DNA of 31,401 nucleotides, from positions 1 through 31,401 of the forward strand of contig CAAEMX010000014.1 in assembly GCA_900757185.1 (NCBI GenBank), written 5' to 3'. The notes under the pieces were generated by a model. It saw nothing but the letters and a program-made list of their open reading frames with translations, did not search any database and had not been told where the DNA came from. Positions 1 to 6,942 of this stretch are shown here, piece by piece. The DNA is from an uncultured Collinsella sp. GTDB lineage: Bacteria > Actinomycetota > Coriobacteriia > Coriobacteriales > Coriobacteriaceae. The translations under genes were made by a program, and so were the position numbers. Position 1 is the stretch's first letter. The number at the start of each line of letters is the position of its first letter.

Positions 1-28
1 CTCCATCCGCGGCGCCCTTTTATATTCC

Positions 29-61
29 AGTAGATTTTTGGGACATGTCTAGAAATCTACT
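29..61. repeat. Inverted repeat with 9-bp perfect arms
   Basis: Arms AGTAGATTT (29-37) and AAATCTACT (53-61) are exact reverse complements around a 15-nt spacer that contains GGGACATGTC. It lies beyond the terminator-like hairpin at the 3' side of rpiB. It may be an operator, a second terminator stem or a copy of a dispersed palindrome. The sequence alone does not decide. Confidence 0.5.
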
Positions 62-65
62 AAAG

Positions 66-105
66 AGCCCCCGCCTGGAATGTGCGTGCATTCCAGGCGG
101 GGGCT
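66..105 (-). terminator. Strong hairpin at the 3' end of rpiB
   Basis: A perfect 17-bp stem (66-82 with 89-105) has a 6-nt loop and is very GC-rich at its base. It lies 28 nt beyond the rpiB stop on the minus strand, where the transcript continues into a short U-containing stretch. It would therefore act as an intrinsic terminator for rpiB, although the U tract is weak. The plus-strand side has no U tract. Confidence 0.6.
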
Positions 106-132
106 GTCGCTAGCGTATGGCGTTGTAAGTTT

Positions 133-600
133 TTAGGCCTCGTCGACGACCTTGAGACCGCGGGTCTGGTCGATCTCGTTGAGGAGGTTGACGCGACGCT
201 CGTGGCGGCCGCCCTCGAACTCGGCGTCGAGCCACTCGTCGACGATCATCTTAGCGAGCTCGGAGCCAACGACGCGGGCGCCAAAGGCCAGCACGTTGGT
301 GTTGTTGTGCATACGGGAGAGCTTGGCGCTGAAGGGCTCGGAGCACACGACGGCGCGTACGCCCTCGACCTTATTGGCGGCCAGGCTGATGCCGACGCCG
401 GTACCGCAGATCAGGATACCAAGGTCGACGTCACCGTTGGCCACGGCCTTGCCCACCTTGTAACCGGCGATGGGGTAGTCGAAGCTCTCGGAGGTGTCGG
501 TGCCATAGTTCACGACCTCGCAGCCGCGCTCCTTCAGGTGCTCGGAAATGATGTTCTTGAGCTCGACGGCGGCGTGGTCGTTACCGATACCGATCTTCAT
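133..600 (-). CDS. rpiB: Ribose-5-phosphate isomerase B (RpiB/LacAB family)
   Basis: Predicted cytoplasmic enzyme interconverting ribose 5-phosphate and ribulose 5-phosphate in the non-oxidative pentose phosphate pathway. The 155 residues match the usual RpiB length. The N-terminus carries the family GNDHA substrate motif (Asp8-His9). The catalytic Cys65 sits in CGTGVGIS, the anion hole expected of this family. MHNNTNVLAFG near residue 97 is also typical. The gene is monocistronic, divergent from the cysteine desulfidase, and has a good promoter at 678-706. Some family members act on allose 6-phosphate or galactose 6-phosphate. With a sugar PTS operon 2 kb away such a role is possible, but nothing here proves it. 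Confidence 0.93.
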   Translation of the reverse strand: MKIGIGNDHAAVELKNIISEHLKERGCEVVNYGTDTSESFDYPIAGYKVGKAVANGDVDLGILICGTGVGISLAANKVEGVRAVVCSEPFSAKLSRMHNNTNVLAFGARVVGSELAKMIVDEWLDAEFEGGRHERRVNLLNEIDQTRGLKVVDEA

Positions 601-677
601 GAGTGGTTCCTCTCTGGTCCGTGCGGCGGAATTGCTAAAGGTTTTACCGCGTTCGACTGCATGATAACGCGACTTTT

Positions 678-706
678 GTGTAAACGCTCGGGCGTTTTTT
701 GGTCAA
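678..706 (-). promoter_or_regulatory. Sigma-70-type promoter of rpiB with an internal palindrome
   Basis: Read on the minus strand, TTGACC (701-706) and TTACAC (678-683) are separated by exactly 17 bp, which places the start about 70 nt before the rpiB ATG. The spacer holds a palindrome with arms AAACGC (682-687) and GCGTTT (692-697). A further AAACGC copy lies just upstream. This layout suggests a repressor operator overlapping the promoter. Confidence 0.6.
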
Positions 707-805
707 ACGCTTTAGCATGCAACAAGACTAGCTTTTCATGAATGAATGCCGTCAGATTGCGCTTGAACGCCGTCCGTCGGAACCATGGTTGCGGTTTTTG
801 ATGCA

Positions 806-835
806 TTGTTATCAAATAAAAGAGCTAACTATTAT
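806..835 (+). promoter_or_regulatory. Candidate promoter of the cysteine desulfidase gene
   Basis: TTGTTA (806-811) and TATTAT (830-835) are 18 bp apart in an AT-rich pocket of otherwise GC-rich sequence. Transcription would start about 30 nt upstream of the ATG at 872. Pattern match only. Confidence 0.45.
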
Positions 836-871
836 CGAGAGCCCAGTCCGTTATGTAAGCAGGAGATTCCT

Positions 872-2194
872 ATGCCTACCGATTCCATCCGCGATGCCGC
901 TTTTTGCGATGTCTTGAACCGCGAACTTGTCTGCGCACTTGGCTGCACCGAGCCCATTGCCGTTGCCTATGCAGCGGCGCTGGCGAGCCAGACGCTCGGT
1001 TGCGAACCCGATCATATGGATGTTGCCTGCTCAGGCAATATCATCAAGAACGTTAAGAGCGTGACCGTGCCCAACTCGGGCGGCATGCACGGTATTGAGG
1101 CCGCGGCCGTGCTGGGCGCCGTGGGCGGTGACGCCAAGAGTGCGCTCGAGGTGCTCGAGAGCGTTAACGATGAAGACCGCGCTCGTGTGGCCGAGCTCCT
1201 CGCCGACGCTGGCTACTGCGATGTGTCGCTTGTCGAGGGTGTGCCCAACCTCTACATCAAGGTGACTGCGACGGCCGGGGGCCATACCGCGGTCGTCGAG
1301 ATTACCGATCACCACACTAATGTCACGTGCCATACGCTCGATGGTATTCCGGTATGCGGCAAGTCGGCGGGGGAGTGCGCCGCCTGCGCCGAGCGCGTGG
1401 TGGCCGAGCGTGCGGCAGATAACGCCGATACGCCCATGTCCATTGATTCCATCATCGACTTTATCGAGGACGGTGACATTGAGGGCGCCCGCGCTGCCGT
1501 TGAGCGTCAGATTGAGCTGAATGGCGCAATCAGTGCCGAGGGCCTTGCGCACGCTTGGGGCGCCGAGGTGGGTCGTACGCTGCTGGGTGCTCGTGCCGAT
1601 GACGTCGCCTGCCGTGCCCGTGCCCGTGCGGCCGCCGGGTCCGACGCCCGCATGAACGGTTGCGCGCTGCCGGTCGCCATTGTGTGCGGCTCGGGCAATC
1701 AGGGCATTACCTGCGCACTGCCCGTCATGGAGTATGCCGAGTACCTGCGCTGCGACCACGAGCGCCTGGTGCGTGCCGTGATGCTGTCCGATCTCATTGC
1801 CGTGCATATCAAGAGCTATATTGGTGCGCTCTCGGCGTTTTGCGGTGCAATTTGCGCCGCGTGCGGTGCCGGTGCCGCAATTACCTGGCTGTGTGGTGGC
1901 ACGCGCGAGCAGATTGGTGCTACGGTCTCCAATACGCTCGGTAACGTGGGCGGCATCGTGTGCGATGGCGCCAAGGCAAGTTGCGCCGCCAAGATTTCGG
2001 CTGCTGTCGATGCAGCGATTTTGGGTCACGATATGGCCATGCAAGGCCGCGGCTTCCGTGCCGGCGAGGGCCTGATCCAGGATACGGTGGAGGAGACGAT
2101 CGCCAGCATGGGCTATGTGGGCCGTGTAGGCATGAAGGATACCGACATCGAGATCCTCAACATCATGATTGGCAAAACCGTCGTCGACTGCTAG
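872..2194 (+). CDS. cyuA: Probable L-cysteine desulfidase (UPF0597 / CyuA-like)
   Basis: 440 residues resembling the UPF0597 / serine dehydratase alpha-like family, whose characterised members are [4Fe-4S] enzymes converting L-cysteine to pyruvate, ammonia and sulfide. The N-terminal ALGCTEP motif places a Cys at residue 25, the position of the conserved cluster/catalytic Cys in this family. Later cysteine-rich stretches (NGCALPVAIVCGSGNQG and SAFCGAICAACGAG) fit the remaining cluster ligands. I chose the ATG at 872 because AGGAG lies 6 nt upstream. An in-frame upstream start at 785 has no ribosome binding site and lies before the promoter candidate. A hairpin terminator follows, so it is probably transcribed alone. 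It would supply sulfide and carbon from cysteine in anaerobic growth. Serine deaminase activity cannot be excluded. Confidence 0.85.
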   Translation: MPTDSIRDAAFCDVLNRELVCALGCTEPIAVAYAAALASQTLGCEPDHMDVACSGNIIKNVKSVTVPNSGGMHGIEAAAVLGAVGGDAKSALEVLESVNDEDRARVAELLADAGYCDVSLVEGVPNLYIKVTATAGGHTAVVEITDHHTNVTCHTLDGIPVCGKSAGECAACAERVVAERAADNADTPMSIDSIIDFIEDGDIEGARAAVERQIELNGAISAEGLAHAWGAEVGRTLLGARADDVACRARARAAAGSDARMNGCALPVAIVCGSGNQGITCALPVMEYAEYLRCDHERLVRAVMLSDLIAVHIKSYIGALSAFCGAICAACGAGAAITWLCGGTREQIGATVSNTLGNVGGIVCDGAKASCAAKISAAVDAAILGHDMAMQGRGFRAGEGLIQDTVEETIASMGYVGRVGMKDTDIEILNIMIGKTVVDC

Positions 2195-2245
2195 GGGCTC
2201 TGGGTCACTGCATCTTGCTGTTGTAACCGCCGTTCTTGTGGCTGT

Positions 2246-2282
2246 AAAGCACCTGTCTGCATAGTGGGCAGGTGCTTTTCTT
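2246..2282 (+). terminator. Intrinsic terminator of the cysteine desulfidase gene
   Basis: Arms AAAGCACCTG (2246-2255) and CAGGTGCTTT (2269-2278) form a 10-bp stem followed by a short T tract. Confidence 0.8.
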
Positions 2283-2317
2283 TACCGGTAAACGGTTTAT
2301 ATTTGGCGGTAAACGGT
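2281..2317. promoter_or_regulatory. Palindrome and paired direct repeats upstream of the sugar operon
   Basis: TTTACCGGTAAA (2281-2292) is a perfect 12-bp palindrome. Overlapping it, the 11-mer CGGTAAACGGT occurs at 2286-2296 and again at 2307-2317. The repeats start exactly 21 bp apart (two helical turns), so they lie on the same face of the DNA. This is the layout of a protein-binding site, probably for control of the sugar operon. The regulator is unknown. Confidence 0.5.
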
Positions 2318-2563
2318 AGTTAGAATCAGTAATAGTCATTATGTTTCAAGTAGTGTCAAATACTTGCATCAACTAAAAGTGCAGGTAAAAGCTGGTTTCC
2401 TGTTTATTTACTTTGAAAATCTATGAATATACATGAGAAATCATGATTGCGAATGAGAATTACTTGCAATAGACTGTAGTTACGGAAGGGGCACCTGCCC
2501 AAACGCGCGCAACGGTCGGGGCTTTCCGTTTGAACGTTTCCTTGCAGGAAAGGCAGCTCAGCG
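2318..2563 (+). promoter_or_regulatory. Leader and promoter region of the sugar operon
   Basis: This AT-rich non-coding stretch carries a candidate promoter, TTGCGA (2447-2452) and TAGACT (2470-2475) with a 17-bp spacer, giving a leader of about 80 nt. A small inverted repeat, CAAGTA (2347-2352) with TACTTG (2361-2366), lies upstream and may be a regulator half-site pair. AGGAAAGG near 2547-2554 is the ribosome binding site of the first gene. I see no riboswitch consensus. Confidence 0.45.
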
Positions 2564-3502
2564 ATGAAATTCGCAACCCGCATCAACTCCTACTACCGAA
2601 CCGGTGAGAAGAACATCGACCGCGTCTTCGACCAGTTCCAGCACGTCGGCCTCACCCATGTGGACCTTAATTACCCTGAGCACGTGGTGGGCATCCCCGC
2701 CGAGGAGATGAAGGACAAGCTCGACGCGCATGCCCTCAAGCTCAACGGCACTGCTCTTCGCTTTCGCAGCGACTTTATCAATGGCGACCTGGGCAATCAG
2801 GATCCTACGCTCGCTGGGGAGGCACTTAAGCTCTGCTATGAGGCCTGTGATTACTGTCGCACCTGCGGCGGCGATACCGTGACGATCTGGCTCGGTCATG
2901 ATGGCTTTGACTACAGTTTCCAGATCGACTACACCCGCGTGTTTGACAACCTCGTTAAGGCGTTCCAGGCGGTTTGCGACTATGCGCCCGACCTGCATAT
3001 CTCCATCGAGTACAAACCCTATGAGGAGCGCAGCTACGCCTATATCGATACGATGGGCCTCACCGGCATGATCCTCAACGCGGTGGACCGCGAGAATCTT
3101 GGCGTTACGCTCGATTACTGTCACATGCTCATGAAGCACGAGAACCCCGCGATGGCTACCGATATCTTCGGTCGTGCCGGCAAGCTCTACGGCATTCACC
3201 TCAACGATGGCTACGGCGTGATGGACGACGGACTCATGATCGGCATGGCTACGCCTGTCAAGACGCTCGAAATGCTCTTCTATCTCAAGAAATACGCCTT
3301 TGACCACGCTATCTACTTCGATACGTTCCCAATTATCGAGGATGCGGAAGGGGAGTGCGCTCATAACCTCGCTATGATGAAGCTAATGAATGACTCCTTG
3401 GAAAGTGTGGGCCAGGAAAAGATACAGTCCGTGATTGATGCAAACGATGCACTTGCAGCGGCCGCGCTCGTGCGCGAGCTCTTCTGCGCTATGGGGAGGT
3501 AA
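2564..3502 (+). CDS. TIM-barrel sugar (phosphate) isomerase/epimerase-like protein
   Basis: 312 residues with features of the xylose isomerase-like TIM-barrel superfamily (AP endonuclease family 2), which includes ketose 3-epimerases and related sugar isomerases. Metal-ligand-type segments appear in order: SIEYKPYE near residue 146, LDYCH near 185, and GIHLNDGYG near 212. These are the Glu/Asp/His positions normally used to hold a divalent metal. No signal peptide or membrane segment is seen, so it should be cytoplasmic. It is the first gene of an operon with a PTS permease; the permease RBS lies within its last codons. It would isomerise or epimerise the incoming sugar or its phosphate. The substrate cannot be read from the sequence. 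Confidence 0.75.
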   Translation: MKFATRINSYYRTGEKNIDRVFDQFQHVGLTHVDLNYPEHVVGIPAEEMKDKLDAHALKLNGTALRFRSDFINGDLGNQDPTLAGEALKLCYEACDYCRTCGGDTVTIWLGHDGFDYSFQIDYTRVFDNLVKAFQAVCDYAPDLHISIEYKPYEERSYAYIDTMGLTGMILNAVDRENLGVTLDYCHMLMKHENPAMATDIFGRAGKLYGIHLNDGYGVMDDGLMIGMATPVKTLEMLFYLKKYAFDHAIYFDTFPIIEDAEGECAHNLAMMKLMNDSLESVGQEKIQSVIDANDALAAAALVRELFCAMGR

Positions 3503-3509
3503 TCATTCT

Positions 3510-4883
3510 ATGAAACGTGATTGGGAAGCTACTGCCGAGGGCATTCTTGCCGCCGTGGGCGGCCCCGAGAACATCTCGGGCATGACGCACTGCGCCACTC
3601 GTCTTCGCCTAAACCTACGTGACGATTCCAAGTGTGACGACGCGGCCGTCAAGGAGGTCGACGGCGTGGTCAACACCGTCAACTCAGCCGGCCAGTACCA
3701 AGTGCTGATTGGCACCGAGGTACCCAAGCTCTATGAGAAGTTCGAGCCGCTTGTCAAGGGTTCGGGCGCCGAGGTCTCCACGAGCGCCTCCTCCGATGAG
3801 GGCATCGTCTCCAGGATCTTCTCCGCCATCTCGGGCGTCTTTGCTCCGCTGCTGCCCGCCATGGCCGGCTCCGGTATCCTCCGCGGCCTGCTAATCCTTG
3901 CGGTTCAGCTCGGCCTTATCACCGAGGGTACGGGCACCTACACCATTCTTTACACCCTCTCGATGAGCGTGTTCTACTTCCTGCCGGTGCTTCTGGGCTT
4001 CTCCTCGGGCAAACGCTTCGGTGCGAGCCCGTATCTGTCGGCCCTGATCTGCGCCTGTCTGCTCTATCCCGACTTTATCGGCTTGATGGGCGACGCGGGC
4101 AACGGCGCCATGAGCGAGTTCTTCGGCATCCCCGTGGTGCTTATGAGCTACAACTCCACCGTTATCCCGGCCATCATCGCCATCTGGGTTTACTCGTTCC
4201 TCTATAAGTTCCTGGATGAGCATGTGCCCGAGACCCTTAAGCTCGTCGTGCTTCCCGCGGTCTCGCTGATTATCATGGTTCCCGCCACCATGCTCGTGAT
4301 CGGCCCCTTGGGCGTCTATGCCGGCGAGGGCATCGCCTTCGTGGTCAACTGGCTCATCGCCCGCTCCAACGTGCTTGCTGGCATCCTGGTGGGCGGCGGC
4401 TGGTCCGTGCTCGTCTCGATGGGTATTCACTGGGCCGTCAACCCCATCATGATTAACAATATCGCCTCCAACGGCTTCGACTACATTTGCCCGGCCACCT
4501 TTGCCTGCAACTTTGCCGTCATCGGTTGTGCCCTCGGCGTCTTCCTCAAGGCCCGTGATCAGAAGCTCAAGAGCTTTGCCATGACCGGTGCCGTGACCAT
4601 CTGCCTCTCTGCCATCATCGAGCCCACGCTCTTCGGCATGCTTGTCAAGAACAAGAAGCTCTTCCTGGCTCAGATCATCGGCGGTGCCTGCGGCGGCGCG
4701 TTCCTCGGCCTTTTCAAGGTCGTCACCACGGCCTTTGTCTTTGGCTCCGTCACTACGTTCCCGGCCTTCGTCTCCTCCGATCCGATGAACTTCGCTTTCG
4801 CCATGATCGGCATGGTTATCTCGGCTGTTGTCGCCGGCGTACTCGGCTACATCTTCACCGACAAGGACGATCAGCTCGCCTAG
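3510..4883 (+). CDS. PTS transporter subunit EIIBC, glucose/sucrose/MurNAc superfamily
   Basis: 457 residues. Residues 1-85 form a glucose-type EIIB domain with the phosphorylated cysteine Cys28 in the family motif CATRLR. After a short linker, residues ~105-450 form a multi-span EIIC membrane domain (about ten hydrophobic segments, with GIHWAVNPI in the second half). No EIIA domain is fused, so phosphate must come from an EIIA encoded elsewhere. The ATG at 3510 has GGGGAGG 10 nt upstream, inside the preceding gene; the genes are 7 nt apart and surely co-transcribed. It imports and phosphorylates a sugar or amino sugar. Family resemblance alone does not separate sucrose, beta-glucoside, trehalose or MurNAc. 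Confidence 0.88.
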   Translation: MKRDWEATAEGILAAVGGPENISGMTHCATRLRLNLRDDSKCDDAAVKEVDGVVNTVNSAGQYQVLIGTEVPKLYEKFEPLVKGSGAEVSTSASSDEGIVSRIFSAISGVFAPLLPAMAGSGILRGLLILAVQLGLITEGTGTYTILYTLSMSVFYFLPVLLGFSSGKRFGASPYLSALICACLLYPDFIGLMGDAGNGAMSEFFGIPVVLMSYNSTVIPAIIAIWVYSFLYKFLDEHVPETLKLVVLPAVSLIIMVPATMLVIGPLGVYAGEGIAFVVNWLIARSNVLAGILVGGGWSVLVSMGIHWAVNPIMINNIASNGFDYICPATFACNFAVIGCALGVFLKARDQKLKSFAMTGAVTICLSAIIEPTLFGMLVKNKKLFLAQIIGGACGGAFLGLFKVVTTAFVFGSVTTFPAFVSSDPMNFAFAMIGMVISAVVAGVLGYIFTDKDDQLA

Positions 4884-4942
4884 TCTTGCTTTGGGGCTAC
4901 GAGTCATGAGCCCAAGGCTAAGACCGACTTCCATCTAATAAG

Positions 4943-4974
4943 GGGTCGCTGCTTATATCGCAGCGGCCCTTTTT
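4943..4974 (+). terminator. Intrinsic terminator after the PTS gene
   Basis: A 10-bp stem (4943-4952 with 4960-4969, one G·U pair) has a 7-nt loop and is followed by TTTTT. Confidence 0.85.
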
Positions 4975-5033
4975 GCTTTTGATTGGCTTGATTAGGTTAA
5001 ACTTTGAAAATAGATGAAAAGGAAGGAACGCCG

Positions 5034-5771
5034 ATGATTCCGTATGAGCGCCATGAACTGATTCTTAATAAGCTAAAGGAGGCTGACCTGCTCAAGATAG
5101 ATGAGCTCGCGGCCTTTATGCCCGATGTGTCGATGTCTACGCTGCGCCGCGACCTCAAGGAGCTCGAGAAGCGGGGGAGCATCGAGTATCTGACCGGCGG
5201 TGCGGTCAAACTGCATTCTGCGGCTCGCGAGGTGAGTGTCTTTGAAAAGGGCGCGCAGCGGAGTAGTGAGAAGGACCTGATTGCGCGTCGTGCGGCAGCG
5301 GAGGTCGAGGACGGTGAGACGGTCTATGTCGACTCCGGTACTACCGCGACGGCGCTCCTGAGTCTGCTCGTCGACAAACCAGTGACTATCTACACCACCA
5401 ACGGCTACGCATGTAGGTTTACGGGCGAGCTTGCTGCTAAGGTGGTGGTGATTGGCGGCGACTTTAATCCCGTTACCTGCTCGCTGACCGGGCCAATGGT
5501 GGAGAACGCGTTGCGTGAGCTGTACTTTGACCGGGCGTTTATAGGCGTCAACGCGGTGGACGAGGATCGTGGCATCATGACGCCTGGTTATCCCGAGGCT
5601 ATCAAAAAGCGCATTGTGATGCGGAATTCCCAAGCGAGTTATGTACTCGCCGACAGCTCCAAGTTCCATGTGTTTTCAAATGTAAAGGTGTGCGACCTGG
5701 AGGGCTTTACTGTTATCTCCGACAAGCGCGACGCCAAAATCGGCGAGCGCGTCAAGATGATTACGGCCTAG
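5034..5771 (+). CDS. DeoR/GlpR-family transcriptional repressor
   Basis: 245 residues. The N-terminus (about 1-57) is a DeoR-type winged helix: RHELILNKLKEADLL leads into a helix-turn-helix with recognition segment SMSTLRRDLKELEKRG, and GGAV closes the wing. The rest is the DeoR C-terminal sensor domain, related to sugar-phosphate isomerases, with YVDSGTTATALL, YTTNGY and GGDFNP motifs. The ATG at 5034 follows AGGAAGGA by 6 nt; a TTG 30 nt upstream lacks a ribosome binding site. It follows the epimerase/PTS pair but is separated from it by a terminator. It most likely controls that operon in response to the sugar phosphate, as DeoR relatives commonly do. Confidence 0.9.
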   Translation: MIPYERHELILNKLKEADLLKIDELAAFMPDVSMSTLRRDLKELEKRGSIEYLTGGAVKLHSAAREVSVFEKGAQRSSEKDLIARRAAAEVEDGETVYVDSGTTATALLSLLVDKPVTIYTTNGYACRFTGELAAKVVVIGGDFNPVTCSLTGPMVENALRELYFDRAFIGVNAVDEDRGIMTPGYPEAIKKRIVMRNSQASYVLADSSKFHVFSNVKVCDLEGFTVISDKRDAKIGERVKMITA

Positions 5772-5868
5772 GACGCCGGGGCATCGCATCTTGTCCTCAA
5801 GTCGCTGCCTACGTAAGGAAGCATGCGGCAAACGTACCTGACCTTTTGTCTCATTCCAGATTTGTGGA

Positions 5869-6627
5869 CTAGCTTAGTTCGTCGGCTACTTGGTGTTCGT
5901 AGAAGGCTTCTACTACGGCGTTAAAGTCGCGGGCGAAGCCTTCCATGGTTCCGCGCCAGGTGACTCGGTTGGGCTTGCCCTGGCCTACATAGGCAGTCTG
6001 AATGCCGCAGGCGGGACTAGGGAAGTCGCGTTTGGGATCGTTGCCCACCATAAGGACCTCGTGCGGTTCGAGTCCCATCACCTGAAGCTGCTCTAGATAG
6101 TAGGTGGCATCAGGCTTGCAGCGGGTGGCGTTTCCCATGTGCGTGACGAGCTCAAAGGGGGCGTCGGCCAGGTCGCCCCAACCCATGCGGCACTCGATGG
6201 CCCCCTGCGGAAAGCTGGGGTTGGTAAAGAGCGCGCAGCGCAGCCCTGCGTCCTGTACGGTCTGAAGCGCGGCGTGTGCGCCCGGCATGGCATGGGCGTT
6301 GATGAGTTCGTCATTCTTGTACGGAAGAACTTCGCGGTCGTAGTAGGTAAACGCCTCGTAGATAAGTGGGTCCGAGAGGCAAATGCCGCATCGGCGCTCG
6401 ACCTCTTCTTGGTAAAACTCAAGATTGGTGCGATTGTCCGTGCTGCTGCGGCGATTGGCGTTGAGGTCGACCAGGATGGTGCCGAGGCGTGCCATCGTGC
6501 CACCGCGGCTGCGGCGCCCGATATCCGCGAGCATCGAAGAGACATCCTTAAAATATCGAAGGATGAACGCGTTGAGGTTGATGCTAAGAAGCGTTTCGTC
6601 CATATCGAAAACGACTGCTTTGAGCAC
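5869..6627 (-). CDS. HAD-superfamily hydrolase
   Basis: 252 residues of a haloacid dehalogenase-like phosphatase. Motif I is VFDMDETLL with nucleophile Asp8 and general acid Asp10. Motif II is the Thr in LFTNPSFP, motif III the Lys in CKPDATYY, and motif IV is MVGNDPKRDF. A helical cap lies between motifs I and II. I chose the GTG start because AGAAAGG lies 7 nt upstream and motif I then falls at the usual place; an in-frame ATG 153 nt upstream adds a tail with no family resemblance. It is divergent from rpsA and single. It should dephosphorylate a small metabolite. The substrate is unknown. Confidence 0.85.
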   Translation of the reverse strand: MLKAVVFDMDETLLSINLNAFILRYFKDVSSMLADIGRRSRGGTMARLGTILVDLNANRRSSTDNRTNLEFYQEEVERRCGICLSDPLIYEAFTYYDREVLPYKNDELINAHAMPGAHAALQTVQDAGLRCALFTNPSFPQGAIECRMGWGDLADAPFELVTHMGNATRCKPDATYYLEQLQVMGLEPHEVLMVGNDPKRDFPSPACGIQTAYVGQGKPNRVTWRGTMEGFARDFNAVVEAFYEHQVADELS

Positions 6628-6782
6628 GCGGGCACCTTTCTCGAAAAATCGTTCCAGAATCGTTGGCTTGGGATACTTTACTCCAAAGCCGTATGCCCAA
6701 CTGCTTATCGTCAACTTGTGGAGACAGTCGTTCACAAGATTGCGAAAAAGTCTCCATACGAGTAAAAAATCGCAGTTCACGC

Positions 6783-6811
6783 TTGAAATCGAAGTGATTT
6801 CCCCGTAATCT
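6783..6811 (+). promoter_or_regulatory. Candidate rpsA promoter with a long leader
   Basis: TTGAAA (6783-6788) and TAATCT (6806-6811) are exactly 17 bp apart, predicting a start near 6818 and a leader of about 125 nt before the TTG start of rpsA. The leader contains a GC-rich palindrome CGGGGCCCCG near 6912-6921, 8 nt before the AAAGGGG ribosome binding site, so a structure affecting translation of S1 is possible. The remainder of 6628-6942 shows no gene. Confidence 0.5.
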
Positions 6812-6942
6812 ATACGGACGTGATTGCATAAGCGTCACATCAGTATCTGTCGGCTCCCGAGTGTTCCTAAACGTTGTGTGCTTGTCGCACCCTTCTGTAG
6901 GTCCTAGCAATCGGGGCCCCGTAGTTCGAAAGGGGTCCACCT

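Noticed and set aside
597..815. 72-residue minus-strand ORF upstream of rpiB
   Set aside because: It covers the rpiB promoter, lacks a ribosome binding site and resembles no family.
1031..2044. 337-residue minus-strand ORF
   Set aside because: Antisense shadow of the cysteine desulfidase gene; high-GC coding gives long antisense frames, and the translation is low-complexity.
3891..4934. 347-residue minus-strand ORF
   Set aside because: Antisense to the PTS gene, rich in Asp/Glu/Gly/His as expected of a shadow frame, no family motifs.
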